DNA of 64,000 bases, taken from Dryocosmus kuriphilus. Its lineage: Eukaryota; Arthropoda; Insecta; Hymenoptera; Cynipidae. The notes under the pieces were generated by a model. The model ran no database searches and was not told the DNA's origin. It was given only the letters and a program-made list of their open reading frames with translations. The stretch is taken from assembly GCA_038277395.1 (NCBI GenBank), contig CM076190.1:252809989-252873988 (forward strand). Direction: 5' to 3'. Shown piece after piece: positions 11,601 to 24,144 of this stretch (within the stretch, counting starts at the first letter, position 1; the number at the start of each line of letters is the position of its first letter). A program made the translations under genes and the position numbers.

Positions 11601-12348
11601 TGGAGTGCTATTATATCAATATCGTATCACTTTGCTATCTCAATATGTTCCCTAAATCCGCCAGTATTGAGACTACGCGCGTTCAAAGATCCCACATTAA
11701 GATATTTTATTGTAGTTGTTTGTTTTTGGAAATTAGCCATGATAGTTATAACAAAGTCCGTACGTTAGAGATCATGTTCCGATCGCAGGTGAGTCCACAG
11801 TCCCAGGAGTTATAACACCCATACCTCCATAGGTCTAACTATGGGAGCTTTCCGACTTTGCCAAGGACCGAGTCAACTTGTCGTCAGACACATTACGGTT
11901 TCTGCCTCGTATCCTAACGTCCCCCTGCGAGGCAGGGCGCCATACTGGCATCAATACCACATTGACCCTACAGGCGAATCATTCCACACATCCCTTGCGG
12001 GCATTGCCATCGCTGTGGTGTCCAATACGGCAGCAGGATTTCTCCCTTAAAATATCTTAAGTTTTGGTTGGGGTAGTGTTTTGTAGGTGGATACCCTTTG
12101 CGCCTCGGCCTGATAGAACTCACCTATTGCGTATGGACGCCAAAGGGTGAGTCCTCCCGAGCCATTTTCGTTCTGTACCTATTTTCTACCAGTGTGGGCT
12201 CACCACACCCAGGACTGGTTCCTATTGGCTTTCCGCGAATGCTTATTTTTGGTATTCGAAGTTAACCAGAGAATCTGCTAAACCTCAGGGGCCGTTCCTG
12301 CATCCGCAACCTGAGGACGCGCTGCGTAGCGGTGACAGGAACCCACCC

Positions 12349-14140
12349 AGAAGCATAATATTTCTTACTCTAATTAATTATTTAAAAGACTGCTTTACAC
12401 TTTCTCTATATCTTTATCAAATTCTGTTACTAGAACCCGCAAAATGATTAATGCCCTTTATATGAAAATCCATTGTCCTGCTCAATCGCCAGCTTGTCAT
12501 TTCCATATATTACACGATTAGAATCCGGCAACGTGGCGCTAAAGGGATACATTGAGCACAATTATAAAAAAACATAATATTTCTTATTATCATTAATTAA
12601 TAAAAGCAAATTTTTTATACTTTCTCTATATTTCTCTCCAATTCTGTAATAGTTACCTCCAAAATGATGACTGCCCTTTATATGAAAGACCATTGTACTG
12701 TTCAAGAATTTGAAACTCAGTTTCTTAAATTCTCAGGAAAGAGAAAATTTCATATAACATCGATTATGAGTAGAACATTATAACATGAATAGTGTTAAGA
12801 AAATTCTAATATAATTATTTTCACACCAGATTAAACTAGAAAATATTGTGTCAATCGCCATTTTTACACTTCCATATGTTACGTGATTCAATTCTGGCTA
12901 CGTGGCACTAAATGAATGTATTGATCATATTTTCGAAGAAACATGATATTTCTTACTATTCTAATTATTTAAAAAACTGCTTTACACTTTGTCTATAGTT
13001 TCCTAATTCGGCTACCAGAACCCGCAAAGTAAGTAGTGTCCTTTATGTGAGAAACCATTGTCCTGTTCAATCGTCAGTTTCTCATTTCCATATGTTACGT
13101 GATTTGAATCTTGCAACGTGTCGCTAAAGTTGTACATTGAGCACAATTAGAGAAAACATAATATTTCTTATTATCAATAGTTAATGAAAAAGAATTTTTC
13201 CCACTTTATCTATATTTCTCTCCATTTCTGTAATTGTAACCTCCGAAGTGATTCATACCCCCTGTTTGAAAGGCCATTGTATTATTGAAGAGGTTGAAAC
13301 ACAACTTCCTAAATTCTCAAAGAAGAGAAAATTTCATAGAAAAGCAAATATAAGTAGACAATTTTTAAATGAATGTTTTTGAAAAATTAAAATATATTCA
13401 TTTTTTCATTGGTAGAAATGATATAATGTTGTGTTAATATCAGATTTTTGTTCCCATATGTTACATGACTTGAGTCTAACAACGTGGCTCTAAAGAAATA
13501 TATTGACAACATTTTTAAAAAGACATAATATTTCTTACTATCATTAATTATTATTTTTTAAAAACTTTTTTACACTTTTTCCATACTTTTCTCCAATTCT
13601 GTATCTATAACCTCCAAAAGGATTATCACCCTTCATATAAAAATCCATCGTGCTGTTCAAGATGTTGAAACACAACTTCTTATATTCTCAAAAAAAGGGA
13701 AAATTTCATCTAAAAGTGATTATGAGTATAACATTTTAAAATGAAATTATTGAAAAATTGTAATACATTTATTTTCACAATGGAATAAACTGGGTAATAT
13801 TGTGTGAATCGTCAGTTTTTCATTGCCGTATGTTACACAGTTTTACACTTTCTCTATATTTCACTACAACCTACAATCTTCAAAACTATAACCTTCAAAA
13901 AGACGAATGCCTCTCATATGAATGTCCATTGTACTGTTCGACAAATCAAAGCAGAACTACGTAAATTCTAGAAAAAAAATATTTTAGAATGAATAATGTT
14001 AAAAAATTCTATTATTCTTCTTTTCACACAGGAATGCACCAGATTATATTCCGTGAAACGTCAGCTTTTCTCTCCCATATGTTACACGATTTGAAACTCG
14101 CAACGTGGCGTTAAACGAATATACTGATCACGTTTAAAAA
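12349..14140. repeat. intronic satellite of the paralog family, block A, right part
   Basis: At least five degenerate copies of the intronic unit are present. Recurring landmarks include CATAATATTTCTTA(C/T)TAT, TTACACTTTCTCTATAT, TTCTCAAAAAAGAGAAAATT, CCATATGTTACACGATT and AACGTGGC(G/A)CTAAA. The array stops about 50 bp short of the donor site of exon 1 (14193). Copies differ by many substitutions and partial deletions, so it is older than the array in block C. Confidence 0.8.
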
Positions 14141-14193
14141 CTAAATATTAGTTCCCGTTAATATTACTGTTAGGTTATATTAGTTAAGCTTAC

Positions 14194-14245
14194 TTGCATA
14201 ATTAGGCAGAGTAATACAGGCAAGGAATATAATAACGATCTTCAT
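14194..14245 (-). CDS. exon 1 of secreted-protein paralog A (signal peptide)
   Basis: The minus strand encodes MKIVIIFLACITLPNYA, then one base of the next codon, then a consensus donor GTAAGC at 14193. This is a textbook signal peptide: Lys, a hydrophobic core of I/V/F/L, and a small-residue cleavage region. The exon is 52 bp, phase 1, and matches exon 1 of paralog B in length, sequence and donor. It is too short for an ORF scan. The first exon-2-type acceptor in family position on this strand is at 2073, giving a 12.1-kb intron lengthened by transposons. Confidence 0.72.
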
Positions 14246-14408
14246 TGTTTGTGTATAAAACTAGAAACAACGATAGAAAAATGCGACTCAGTTTGTGGAA
14301 TACTTAAAAACGAGGGCAGGGAAAAAGATTGTTGATCTCATATATCAGATTTTTGATATTTACTAGATTTCTTAAGCATGGAACCTTCAGAATTATTTAC
14401 CTTTACAT
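14246..14408 (-). promoter_or_regulatory. conserved upstream block (promoter and 5' leader) of paralog A
   Basis: About 160 bases upstream of the start codon align with 51901-52063 upstream of paralog B. Shared words include CCACAAACT(G/A)AGTC, CGTTTTTAA and ATTCTGAAGGTTC. Beyond this the two loci diverge. Where B has a TATACAAAA box, A has AATATCAAAAA, so its core promoter may be weaker. Confidence 0.5.
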
Positions 14409-15025
14409 TCTGATATTTATAACCTGCTGCGGGCAACGCTACTGAGATTAGAACGTAATACTGGTTCGTTGGTAAAATGAAAATATTATTGATGATTTTT
14501 TAGAGTTTACTTAATGTTTTGTAATATATATAATTATATACATATGTATACCATTCCTATTTATCAATAAAGTAAGGAAACAATGGAAAATTTATTTTTT
14601 TGGTTTTCATATTAGACCGAAATTTTGCATGAAATGGCTCACAAGGATTTGAAACTCTTTTTAGGGTATTTTGAGAACTCAATTGGATTTTGATTGAAAA
14701 TGATTTTATATAAATGTAAAAGTACGAAGTACTTAGAATAAGCATACCACTGACAGTTTTTTTTGATATTTTTGTAAAACCTGTTATTCCTTGAGTTGTA
14801 TACCCAACCGACATATCATAAGAGGTGAAGAAGGCTATATTTACTCTTGACCTACTGGAATCGTGAATTAAGACCTTTTTTAAAATTTCCTTTGCCTTGT
14901 TTGATAATAATTTAAATATATTATTTTTTAACCAATATCTTCTTAAATAAAGGAGTATAGCGGTTTATTTGGGTTCTTTTGATGTTTATTGGATTCTTTC
15001 TTCCCACAATCGTCCACTTGTGTCT
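14409..15025. other. no recognisable feature
   Basis: AT-rich sequence between the paralog A promoter block and the Tc1 element. It contains no ORF with coding character, no terminal repeats and no match to other parts of the window that I could see. Confidence 0.5.
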
Positions 15026-15027
15026 TA

Positions 15028-16134
15028 CAGTCTGTTCCACAAGACAAAGTACGCGTTTTCTCGAAAAGTTTGAAAGATTTTTTTTTCCACATCTTTCGTA
15101 CTCAGCCGCTGCTAAAGTGCTTGAAAGGTCTAAGCACTTCGTGCAAACGTGGGTGGAGCAGTATAGGGACACAAAAACAGTCGATGATCTGCCGGGAAGA
15201 GGAGAAATGCGAGCAACTTCGAGTGAGGAGGATAAGGCGACCATCGCACTGTTCAAGCGCTACTAAGCTCTGCGGCTGCGCGAAGCCAAAGCTAAGCTAG
15301 CGGCGAAGGGACTAGGGGTTAGTATATACACCGTAAGATGCAGGTTAGCTGAGGCAAAAGTGTAGTACCGTAGCACGAGGCAGAAACCCCTGCTCTCAGA
15401 GGTTCGCATGCAAAAACGTTTGGCATGGGCTACGGAAAACAATGATCGCGATTGGTCAAATGTAATTTTTCGGACGAAGCGTCCTTTTGGGCATGGGTTC
15501 CCATAAAACGTGCCTGGTCAGGCTGTGGTGAGCGGTTCCTGCAACGAACTGTTAAACACCACATAAAGGTCCATGTTTGGGGATGCTTCTCACAGCGCGG
15601 TTTTGGGGGTTTAGAGCTTTTTACTGAGAACCTGAACGCTTAAAAAATGGTTAAAATCTACAAATATGGTCTTCTGAAGTCTGCAGGAAAGATGCTTGGA
15701 GCCAACAATGAGGTTTGGATCCTTCAAGAGGACCAGGACCCTAAACATCGCAGTTGCCTCTGCACGAGCTGGAAATCGGAAAATGGCGTCGTGACATTGG
15801 ACTGGCCTTCACAATCTCCTGATGCAAATCCAATGGAAAATTTGTGGAGTGTCGTTAAGATAAAACTTGAAGGAAGGCGTGTATTAACCCTCAAGCAGCT
15901 CTCTCGACGAACTAGAGAGGTATGGCGCTCTCTATCTTCAGAATGTGCCGAAAAACTAGTCGAGAGCATGCGCAGAAGATGCCAGGCCATTATACAGAAT
16001 AACGGCGATTGGGCAGTTTATTAAGTAGAGTTCGCCCTAATTTTCAAAGCGTTTTTTTCATGGGAAAAAAGAAAAATGAAGTTTTCTTTTAAACTTTTCG
16101 AGAAAACGCGTACCTTGTCCTATGGAACAGACCG
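15028..16134 (+). mobile_element. Tc1-like transposon (DD34E)
   Basis: The left end CAGTCTGTTCCACAAGACAA and the right end, finishing GGAACAGACCG, are inverted repeats extending about 45 bp inward (CGCGTTTTCTCGAAAAGTTT on the left). TA precedes the left end at 15026-15027; TG follows the right end, a decayed TA. Length is 1107 bp. The right end lies 3 bp from the palindrome starting at 16138. Confidence 0.88.
15080..16024 (+). pseudogene. Tc1 transposase, interrupted by stops
   Basis: The pieces read from a helix-turn-helix region (WVEQYRDTKTVDDLPGRG) through the catalytic core. The first Asp is in FSDEASFWAW, the second in QEDQDPKH, and the Glu in ANPMENLWSVVK, 34 residues from the second Asp when counted from the first D of EDQD. 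Stops occur at 15264-15266, near 15363 and at 15641-15643, with a frameshift near 15460. The C-terminus reads NGDWAVY at 16024, the usual end for the family. A relative lies at 36456-37692. Confidence 0.88.
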
Positions 16135-16137
16135 TGG

Positions 16138-17202
16138 TCCTAATCACGGCAATGGTTTCTATAAGAGGTTATAAAAAATATTAAAGCTAAACCAAAACGT
16201 TAATTATGTGATGAGCGATGTGGTAGTCTTACCATTAAACGAAAAGAAAGAAACTTTTTAATTAAAAAATGTTGAATGTCCAGAAAATGTGCAGAATTCT
16301 ATTGTCGAAGTTTCACATATAAAATATTTTGATTGTATGTTTTAAAACAGTATCGTAATTACATGATTTTGATTTCAAAAATTGAAGGAAAAATAGTTTG
16401 TGGTACATACATCAATGTGTTTTCATGTTTGTAAGACTATTATAATAGTTAAAAATTTTAGGTTTAGCTGGTGTAATACGTATATATGTATTAATCCTGG
16501 AAAGGTATACAAATTTAAAAAGAATATAAAGAAATTTTTTCTCAATAATTAATTAAGGAATGCCAATTTGTGCAATTAGGTTATTGTAAATATTACTAAG
16601 ACCTTGGATATCAGTTCTAAAATTAATAATGATAAAAATTCTATTAATTTGGAACTAATATCCAAGGTTTTAGTAATATTTACAATAACTTAATTGCACA
16701 AATTCACAATCTTTAATTAATTATTGAAAAAAATTTATTTATATTCTGTTTAAATTTTTATACATTTCCCGTGTTACTACACATATACTTATTAGACCAG
16801 CCTAACATAACATTTTTTTTCAGACATGGCTTTTCCATCGCGCCCGCATAGTGGCTCCAAAATTTTTATCTTGCCTTTGCAAAATTTTTCATTAAATAAT
16901 AGCTTACAATCATGAAAAAAACATTAATGTTAGTACCGCAAACAATTTATATTTCAATTTTTATTAGCAAAAACATTTAATTCAAATATTGTTTACAAAA
17001 CATACAATCAAAATATTTTTTGGGTTAAATTTCGAAAATAGAATTCTGCACATTTTCTGGACATTGACCATGTTTTAATTAAAAATTTTCTTTCTCTTCG
17101 TTTAATGGTAAGATTGACACATCGCTCATCATATAATTAATGTCTTAGTTTAACTTTAAACTTTTTTATAAACTCTTATAGAAAACACTGCCATGATTAG
17201 GA
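16138..17202. mobile_element. 1.06-kb palindromic (foldback) element
   Basis: Two arms of about 500 bp are reverse complements around a centre near 16635. The outer ends read TCCTAATCACGGC and GCCATGATTAGGA. The innermost pair reads ACCTTGGATATCAGTTCTAA and GGAACTAATATCCAAGGT. The arms share blocks such as TGTCCAGAAAATGTGCAGAA and GCGATGTG throughout. There is no coding sequence. A single strand could fold into a near-complete hairpin. No clear target duplication is seen. Confidence 0.8.
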
Positions 17203-17249
17203 ATTAAACATTAGTGGAAACATCTTGACAGAAAGAATTTAATAAAAAA

Positions 17250-20200
17250 AAAAATAATCCGAAATAGGCCGCTATTCTTCTTTAATTAATAATTTGACCA
17301 CTTTTGGTTGTTGATTCATTTTTTTTATGAAATACGGAAATATTTGGGTCAGAATTAAAGGCTTAGGCTTTTGCTTGACAATTCGCTTTTTAAAAATTTT
17401 AGTTAAAGGTTCAACTATTTTGTTGAAAATTCATGATTTTAGTTTCCTCTTTTAGTTCTGATTCAATTAACTTTCTTCGAAAATTAATTATTTTGTTCAA
17501 AATTTAACTATTATACTTTTGTTTACAATTTAATTATTTTGTTAAAAATATTATATTTCAAATTTAAATATAAGATAAAATTAGAAATTTCAAAAAAATT
17601 TTTGAAGTTAGAATTATTTGAATATGCTCAAAAGAGAAATTTTGTTTATTATGTAAATTGCACATTTTTGAAAAATTGAAAGTGTTGCTCTTGAAGTTTT
17701 TTTAGTTTAAACCGAAAAAACGAGAAACTTGCTGTTTTGAATTTTAGTTTCAATCTTTTGCTGAAAACTAAAAAATTTTTGGAGTAAATTTCAGTGATGA
17801 AATGTCAACAAATAAAATTTTCTTCATCTTCGTATATAATTAACAAGTTCTTGAGAAAATTGAAAAATGTCCTAATAGGCTATTTAACTGATTTAATACT
17901 CACTGGAACAGAAAACGACAAATTTTTGATAAATTAGTTGATCTTTCAAACAAAACAAGAAGATTTTTAAACAAAGACGTTGAGTTTTCAATCAAAAAGG
18001 ATGATCTCTCAAAACCAAAGATGTAATAGTTTAATCTTCAAGCCAAAATAAAAGAATCTCTACCGAGAATTGGACAGCAAAATTTTGAACAAAAATGATT
18101 AATCTTGAAATAAAGAAAATAATCATTTTCATTTGAATAGTTTAATTTTTAACTGAAGCGACGTATTTTTAAGAAAATATTTTGAATTTCCAACTTTCCG
18201 ACAAAAAATGTAAAAGTTCAAATCGCAATTAAAACATCTGAATTTTTAATAAAGGAAAGTAAATTATTAATAACAAAATTAGCTTCATCAAAAAATATTT
18301 ATATTTAAAAAAAAAAAACGAAAGTAAGAAAACGGAAAGGAAAGTAAAAAAAAGAAAAAAGGAATTAAGTGAATTATAGATCACTTACTTGTTTTAAAAT
18401 ATAAGATTTTGATCAAAAATTGAAACATTTGAGTTGAAAATTAATTCTTTTAGTTTCAAAATCAATATTTTTTGTTAAAAATCTAACTATTCATTTTTTG
18501 AGTTACTTCTTTTTATTTTTGGTTAAAAATTCAACTATTAGAGTTTTCCTTTTGAAAATTCATCTTCTTCAGTTGAAAAGTCCTCGATTTTGTTGAAAAT
18601 CGATCGTTTTTGGTTGAAAATTCAATTTTTAAACTTTTGGTCGAAAATTGAATTACTCTTGTTGAAAATATAACCATTTATAATTGCAACTTCATTTTTT
18701 TTTTAAAGTGTTATTTATTTATGGAGAATTCAAATACGTTGAATATACGTATATTGGTGGAAAGTTTATTATTTTTTTGTTCAACATTTACCTTTCTTGG
18801 GTGCAAGTTAAATTTTTTTATCGAAAAATTGTTTTTCTTCGGTTCATAATTCAACTACATTTAGTAGAAACTAACCATTTTTTTGCTCAACTGAATTCTA
18901 ACATTTTTGTTTGGGAACTCATCTTTTTTTAGGTGATGAATCTACTATTCTGTCCAAAATTGGTTTTTTCTCATTTAAAAATTAGTTGAAATTAGTTTTA
19001 AACCCTACCTGAATATTCCGCTGTTTAAATAACTATTTTCTAATTAATTTCACTTTTTTATTGATAATTAAAATTTTTTTACTAAAAATTCGGATATTTT
19101 GGCAGAAACCTCGGCTATTACATTTTTCTGAGAAAGTTGAAAATTCAACTTTTTTTAAATACCTTTCCTGTGATTGATAATAATTCAAATATTTTTGATT
19201 GAAAAGTAAAATTTTTTGGATTAGATTAAACGTAATTTTTTTGTTACAGAATTCTACTTTTTAAATTGAAATTTCAACTATTTTGGTAAAATCTCGTCTT
19301 TTTCATGTAAAAATGGAGCTATTCCATTGAAAATTATAATTTTCTTGGTCGAAAATTCAAGTTTTTTCGATTAAAAATGAATCTTTCTCGTTCAACATTT
19401 CGCTCCCTGTTCGTGGTTCAATTTTTTTATGCTTGGTTCAAAATTAATCTATTATATTTTTCATTTTAGAGTTCATCCTTTTCGATTGAAAATTCAACGA
19501 GTTTGTTGAAAATTCATCAGGTTTTGTTGAAAATTCAACTAATGTGATGAGAAATAGTCTTTTTCAGATAAAAATTAAAATATTTCGCTGAAAGTTAATT
19601 TGCTCTCCTTAAAAATTTTTCTAAGTGGCATATTTTTATGGAGAATTCAAATATATTGGTGAGAAGGTAATCCTTTTTGTACAAAATGTATCTTACTTGT
19701 GCCTAAATTCAACTGTTTTGTTGTAAATTTCTTTTTTTCGGTTCATAATTCAACTATTTTTCGCTGGAAATTTGTTTTCTTGGTTCAATTCAATTTCAAC
19801 GTTTCAGTTTGAGGACTTAACTTTTTTAGTTAAAAAATCTACTATTTTGCTCGAAATTGATCTTTTCTTAGTTAAAAATTAGTTAAAATTAGTTTAAAAA
19901 CTTACATAAGAATGGTTTCTTCTCTTGAAAGTGTAACTGTTTATTGATTAGTTCACTTTTTTGTTTATAATTTAGTCTTTATAAAATTTCCATTCCTTTG
20001 ATTGAATAATTGAACTATTTTTGGTTGATAATTCTTTTTTTTCACTTGGAAATCTCAGATACATGGTTTCATCTTAATGCTATATTTTTGGTTGAAAATA
20101 TGTTGTTTTTGCCTTTTAGTGAAAAATTCATCTATTTTGTTGAAAACTCGTCTCTTAATTTTTTTTTATTTTTAATTCAACTAAGGTCTGAAAATTAAGT

Positions 20201-21390
20201 CTTTTTTTGAAAATTTTACTACAATATTTTTAGTTGGCGATTTAATTACTTTGTTAGTCTTTAAATTGATTTAATATTTACTTGAACTGAAGAATACAGA
20301 TTTTTAACAAACCAGTTGAATTTCCAAACAAAACAAGTAGAATTTTAAAAAAAACATTGCATTTTCAATGAAAAAGAATGAACTTTCAAATCGAAAAATG
20401 TAACAGTTTAATTTTCAACCCAAAATAAAAAAAAAAATTTCAAACTAGGATTGAACAGCCAAATGTTGAACAAAAAAGATTAATTTTGCATCAATTGAAA
20501 ATTCAACGATTTTGTTGAAGATTCATCACTTTTGATTGAATATTCAATTGTTACACTTTTGGTTGAAAATTGGTTTTTTCTTGTTGAAAATATAATATCT
20601 TTGATTGGAAATTTATTACGCTTTTTAAAGTGTTATTTTTTTTATGGAGAATTCAAGTATTTGATAATATTTCAAATATTTTTGGTTGATAATTCATTTT
20701 TTTAAATGAAAAACTCAAATATTTGTTTGAAAACAAAATAGTTGCGTTTTGGGTTGGAAATTTTTTTTTCTTATTTTTAGTTAAGAATTAAGCTATTTTG
20801 TTGAAAATTCATCTTTTTAGATTTTTCTTTTGGTTTTGACTCAACTAATCTTGTTTAAAAATTAATTTTTTTAATGAAAGTTTGAGTATAATATTTTTGG
20901 TTGATAATCTAATTGTTTTGTTAAAAATTCAATATTTTGACTTGAAATCTTACAAATTTGAAGATTTTCAAATTGAACTGATTATTTTTGAAACTTGAAA
21001 CGTAAAAACAGAATTAGAAATGTCAACAAAGCTGTTGAACTTAGAATTATTTGAGAATGCTCAAAAAGCTTATTTTTCGTATTAGGTAAATTGGACATTT
21101 TTTGAAATTTCGAGTGGTTTTCTTGAATTTTGCAGTTTAAACCTGAAAAACGAAACACTTGCTGCTTTGACTTTTCATTTCAAGCTGTCTCTGAAAAATA
21201 ACATTTTTTTGTATAAATGGCTGTCATGAAAAGTTAAAAGTTTTAATTGTTTATCTTGCGTATTGAATTAAAAATATTTTGAGAAAATTTGTCAAAACCC
21301 TGCTTCGTCGTAACGATGCGAAATTTAATATATTTCAATTTTCAAAAACCACCGTCCAAATCGGATGAGTAGTTTAGTCTGAAAAATTAT
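17250..21390. repeat. 4-kb higher-order array of TTGAAAATTCAAC-type words
   Basis: The whole stretch is built from degenerate 14-18-bp words such as TTTTGGTTGAAAATTCAACT and GTTGAAAATTCATCTTTTT. Larger direct repeats lie on top: 17400-17810 matches 20830-21230; 17890-18100 matches 20260-20490; 18560-18960 matches 19490-19880 and partly 20540-20660 (ATGGAGAATTCAA landmark). Another piece is at 57290-57560. No coding potential is convincing. ORFs here are compositional. Confidence 0.75.
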
Positions 21391-21476
21391 TTGTCTACAG
21401 CCGCTTTCTTTGCTCCTCTCTGTGTATCGCGTCGCGACTCAAGGCGTATTCTGAAAGTCATCCCAACTACACATAC

Positions 21477-22680
21477 AGGGTGGCACAAAATTATGGAAAC
21501 CTCTGAATAACTCATCAGGAATGAATTTTCCTTGAAAAATATTGAATACAAAAGCTTTAGGATTTTTCCCTGGCTATTCAATGGCGGCTTCTATTTAACC
21601 TTGCCCATGACCTTGAAGGGCATATTAAGGTCAAATTCAATTTTTTAAACAGCAAGCCCCATTTTTTATTGCGGGTTTGGAAAGAGCTGGAAGTTTTACG
21701 TTCAACTGTGACCTTTATCATGACCTTCAAAGTAATTCCAAGGTTAAACTTGTTTTTTCAAATGGGAACCACTGTCAACTTTGTAATTTGTAAGCCCCAT
21801 ATTTTATTGCGGATATGGAAGGAGCAGGAAATATACAGTTCAAATATGACCTTAACAATGCCCTTGACCATGACCTTCAAAGTCATTCCAAGGTCAAACT
21901 TGATTTTTCTAACGGGAACCCCTATTTTTCATTGTGGATGTGGAAAGAGCAGGGAATTTTATCTTCAAGTTTAACCTTGACAGTGACCTTCAAGATCATG
22001 CCAAGGTACGTTACTAAGCCATGAGATTCAAAAGATCTAAGACAAAAAATAGTCAATGCTTGCGCTGATATTACACCTGATATGATAAGGTGTACGATAG
22101 AAAATTTTCATGTCCGTCTAGGAATCTGCCAGGATTTTGGTGGAGAACGTCTTGAACACAGGTTGTAAGCTTTGCCTTAACTGGCCGGGATCGTTAGCCT
22201 TGTCTTAACTTTTTGGGATTGTTGGCCTTGCCTTAACTGACTGGGATCGCTATAGGAGGTACACTGCGGTGGCTGTAATTTTTAAAAATTCTTTAAAAAA
22301 TCTTTTTAAAATGACGTTGAAATTCTGGTTCAAGGCCAAGAGCATGATTATAGATAAAGTCACTCTTCAAGGTAAAATTTCCTGCTCTTTCCAAATCCAC
22401 AATAAAAAATTGGGGTTCCCATCTGAAAAAACAAGTGTAATCTTGGAATGACCTTGAAGGTCATGGCCAAGGTTAAACTTGAATATAAAATTTCCTGTTC
22501 TTTCCATATCCACAATGAAAAATAGGGGTTCCCATTTGAAAAAACAAGTTTGACCTTGGAATGACCTTGAACGTAAAATTTTCTGCTCCTTCCAAATCTG
22601 CAATAAAAAATGGGCTTCCCATTTGAAAAATTGAGTTTGACGTTATATGAATTTCAAGGTCATGGTATCCAGTAGAGTGG
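21477..22680 (+). mobile_element. non-autonomous Tc1/mariner-type element with minisatellite, copy 2
   Basis: It begins CAGGGTGGCACAAAATTATGG after TA, colinear with the element at 4913. About three ~110-bp units run to 22005, then a short transposase C-terminal remnant (RDSKDLRQKIVNACADIT-like, 22015-22125), then the ~27-bp CCTTAACTGGCCGGGATCG units to 22260. From about 22340 to 22660 three more minisatellite units appear in the opposite orientation. The two arms could fold on each other. Confidence 0.6.
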
Positions 22681-24144
22681 AAAAGTTGCTACACTTCGAC
22701 ACAAGAGTAAAACACAAAAAAAAATGTTTGAAATGGGTCAATATCTTTAGATCACGCAAAGAGCTTAAAGCTTTTGACTCTTGGTAGAAAATATGAGATT
22801 TTACATAATGTTCCAAAATAATGTAACAAATTACTTGAGAGACATCTCGTGCTCTTCTTTCTTCGATGGTTTTAATAATTGAACCAAAAGAATTATTTTG
22901 CCTTACGCAAAAATTCTTTGACATCTTCTTCTGTCTTACGATCCCTTGAATTACTCCAAGATACAAGGAAAAGTGACTGTTTCCATTTTGAGTAAAAAAG
23001 AAACTTTATTTTAATTCTTAGTTCAAAGAAACGATGTTTCGATCCTTAACTATAGGTATCCTTTAGGTCCCAACTATGAAACTAATTTTAAAAATAATTT
23101 TCAGTGAGTAAAAAGGTAGTCTAAAAAATCAATGTTCAAAGAAGGAGGTTATTTCGAAGTCATATTTACCTCTAGATCTGCAATGTACATGTTATTAGAA
23201 GAAGCTTTAAGAATTATTGGTTCTCTTAAAAGAATTTAAGAGGGACCAGTGTTACAAAAGAATTACATTTTAAACAACCAATGTTTAAAAAGAGATTTAT
23301 AAAAAAAAAATAAGAAGTGTGTATGTCGGAGAAGAACATTGCCTACAAATTTGTAAGTTAGATAAGATTGGTAACCAAACGGGAGGCGCACGAATATTCC
23401 TCAAATTCCACGTTACGTAACTTTCATTTGATCGAAAATCAAGTAACCGAATGACCGTTCACTCTAAGTTTTACTTATCCGAACTGCCAACTAAACTTAG
23501 TGTTATTTCTCTGATTTGTCACAAGCCATAATTTTCATTGGTACTAATTTTTATTTGACTTAGTTTTCCAATTTCAGAAGCCTTTTTCACCATAATATTC
23601 ATTTTTCCTAATTTTCATTTATTCTAACTTCTATTTTAGAAATTTTCGTGTGCCATAATTTCCATTTTTCCGAATTACCACATAACCGCATTTTTTATTT
23701 GAACGAATCTCTATTCGTCATAATTTCTATCTACAATAATTTTCGATTAAACCAACCATCACTTATCGTAATTTTCATGTAACATAATTATTATTTGGTC
23801 AGATTTGAATATGATCTCAATTTTATTCTCGCGACTTACTATTTGCTATAATTTTCATTTTTCCTAATTAGAATATAACCTAATTTTTAGTTTTTCTAAT
23901 AGTCATTTGCTCTAATTTTAATAGACCGGAATTTTTGTTTGTCATAGTTATCATATTCTCGAACTTCCGTATGGCCTAATTTCTATTTCACCGAATTACC
24001 GTTTATCATAATTTTTATTTTCCATAATCATCATTTAACCTATTGTTTATGTTTGCGAACTCTAATTTTCTATAACACGTATGCCACATAAATTCAATTT
24101 ATCCTACATGATTTCCGGTCAATTTCGAAGTAGTTATTTCCCGT

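Larger units (their letters stand above)
7433..12348 (-). mobile_element. near-full-length LINE (APE-endonuclease, (TAA)n tail), copy 1
   Basis: On the minus strand the order is a 5' region (about 12348-11600), an apurinic-type endonuclease, a reverse transcriptase, a C-terminal domain and a (TAA)n tail at about 7433-7462. Removing the mariner at 9608-10951 leaves about 3.57 kb, close to the second copy at 31285-34835, with which it is colinear throughout. Stops and frameshifts interrupt the coding parts. The clade is uncertain: the CETWALTKGE-IYGPKRD C-terminus is typical of many insect endonuclease-reverse transcriptase elements. Confidence 0.8.

Noticed and set aside
18684..20198. Aromatic-rich frames in the AT-rich array
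   Set aside because: They translate TTTTTGGTTGAAAATTC words and have no codon structure beyond composition.
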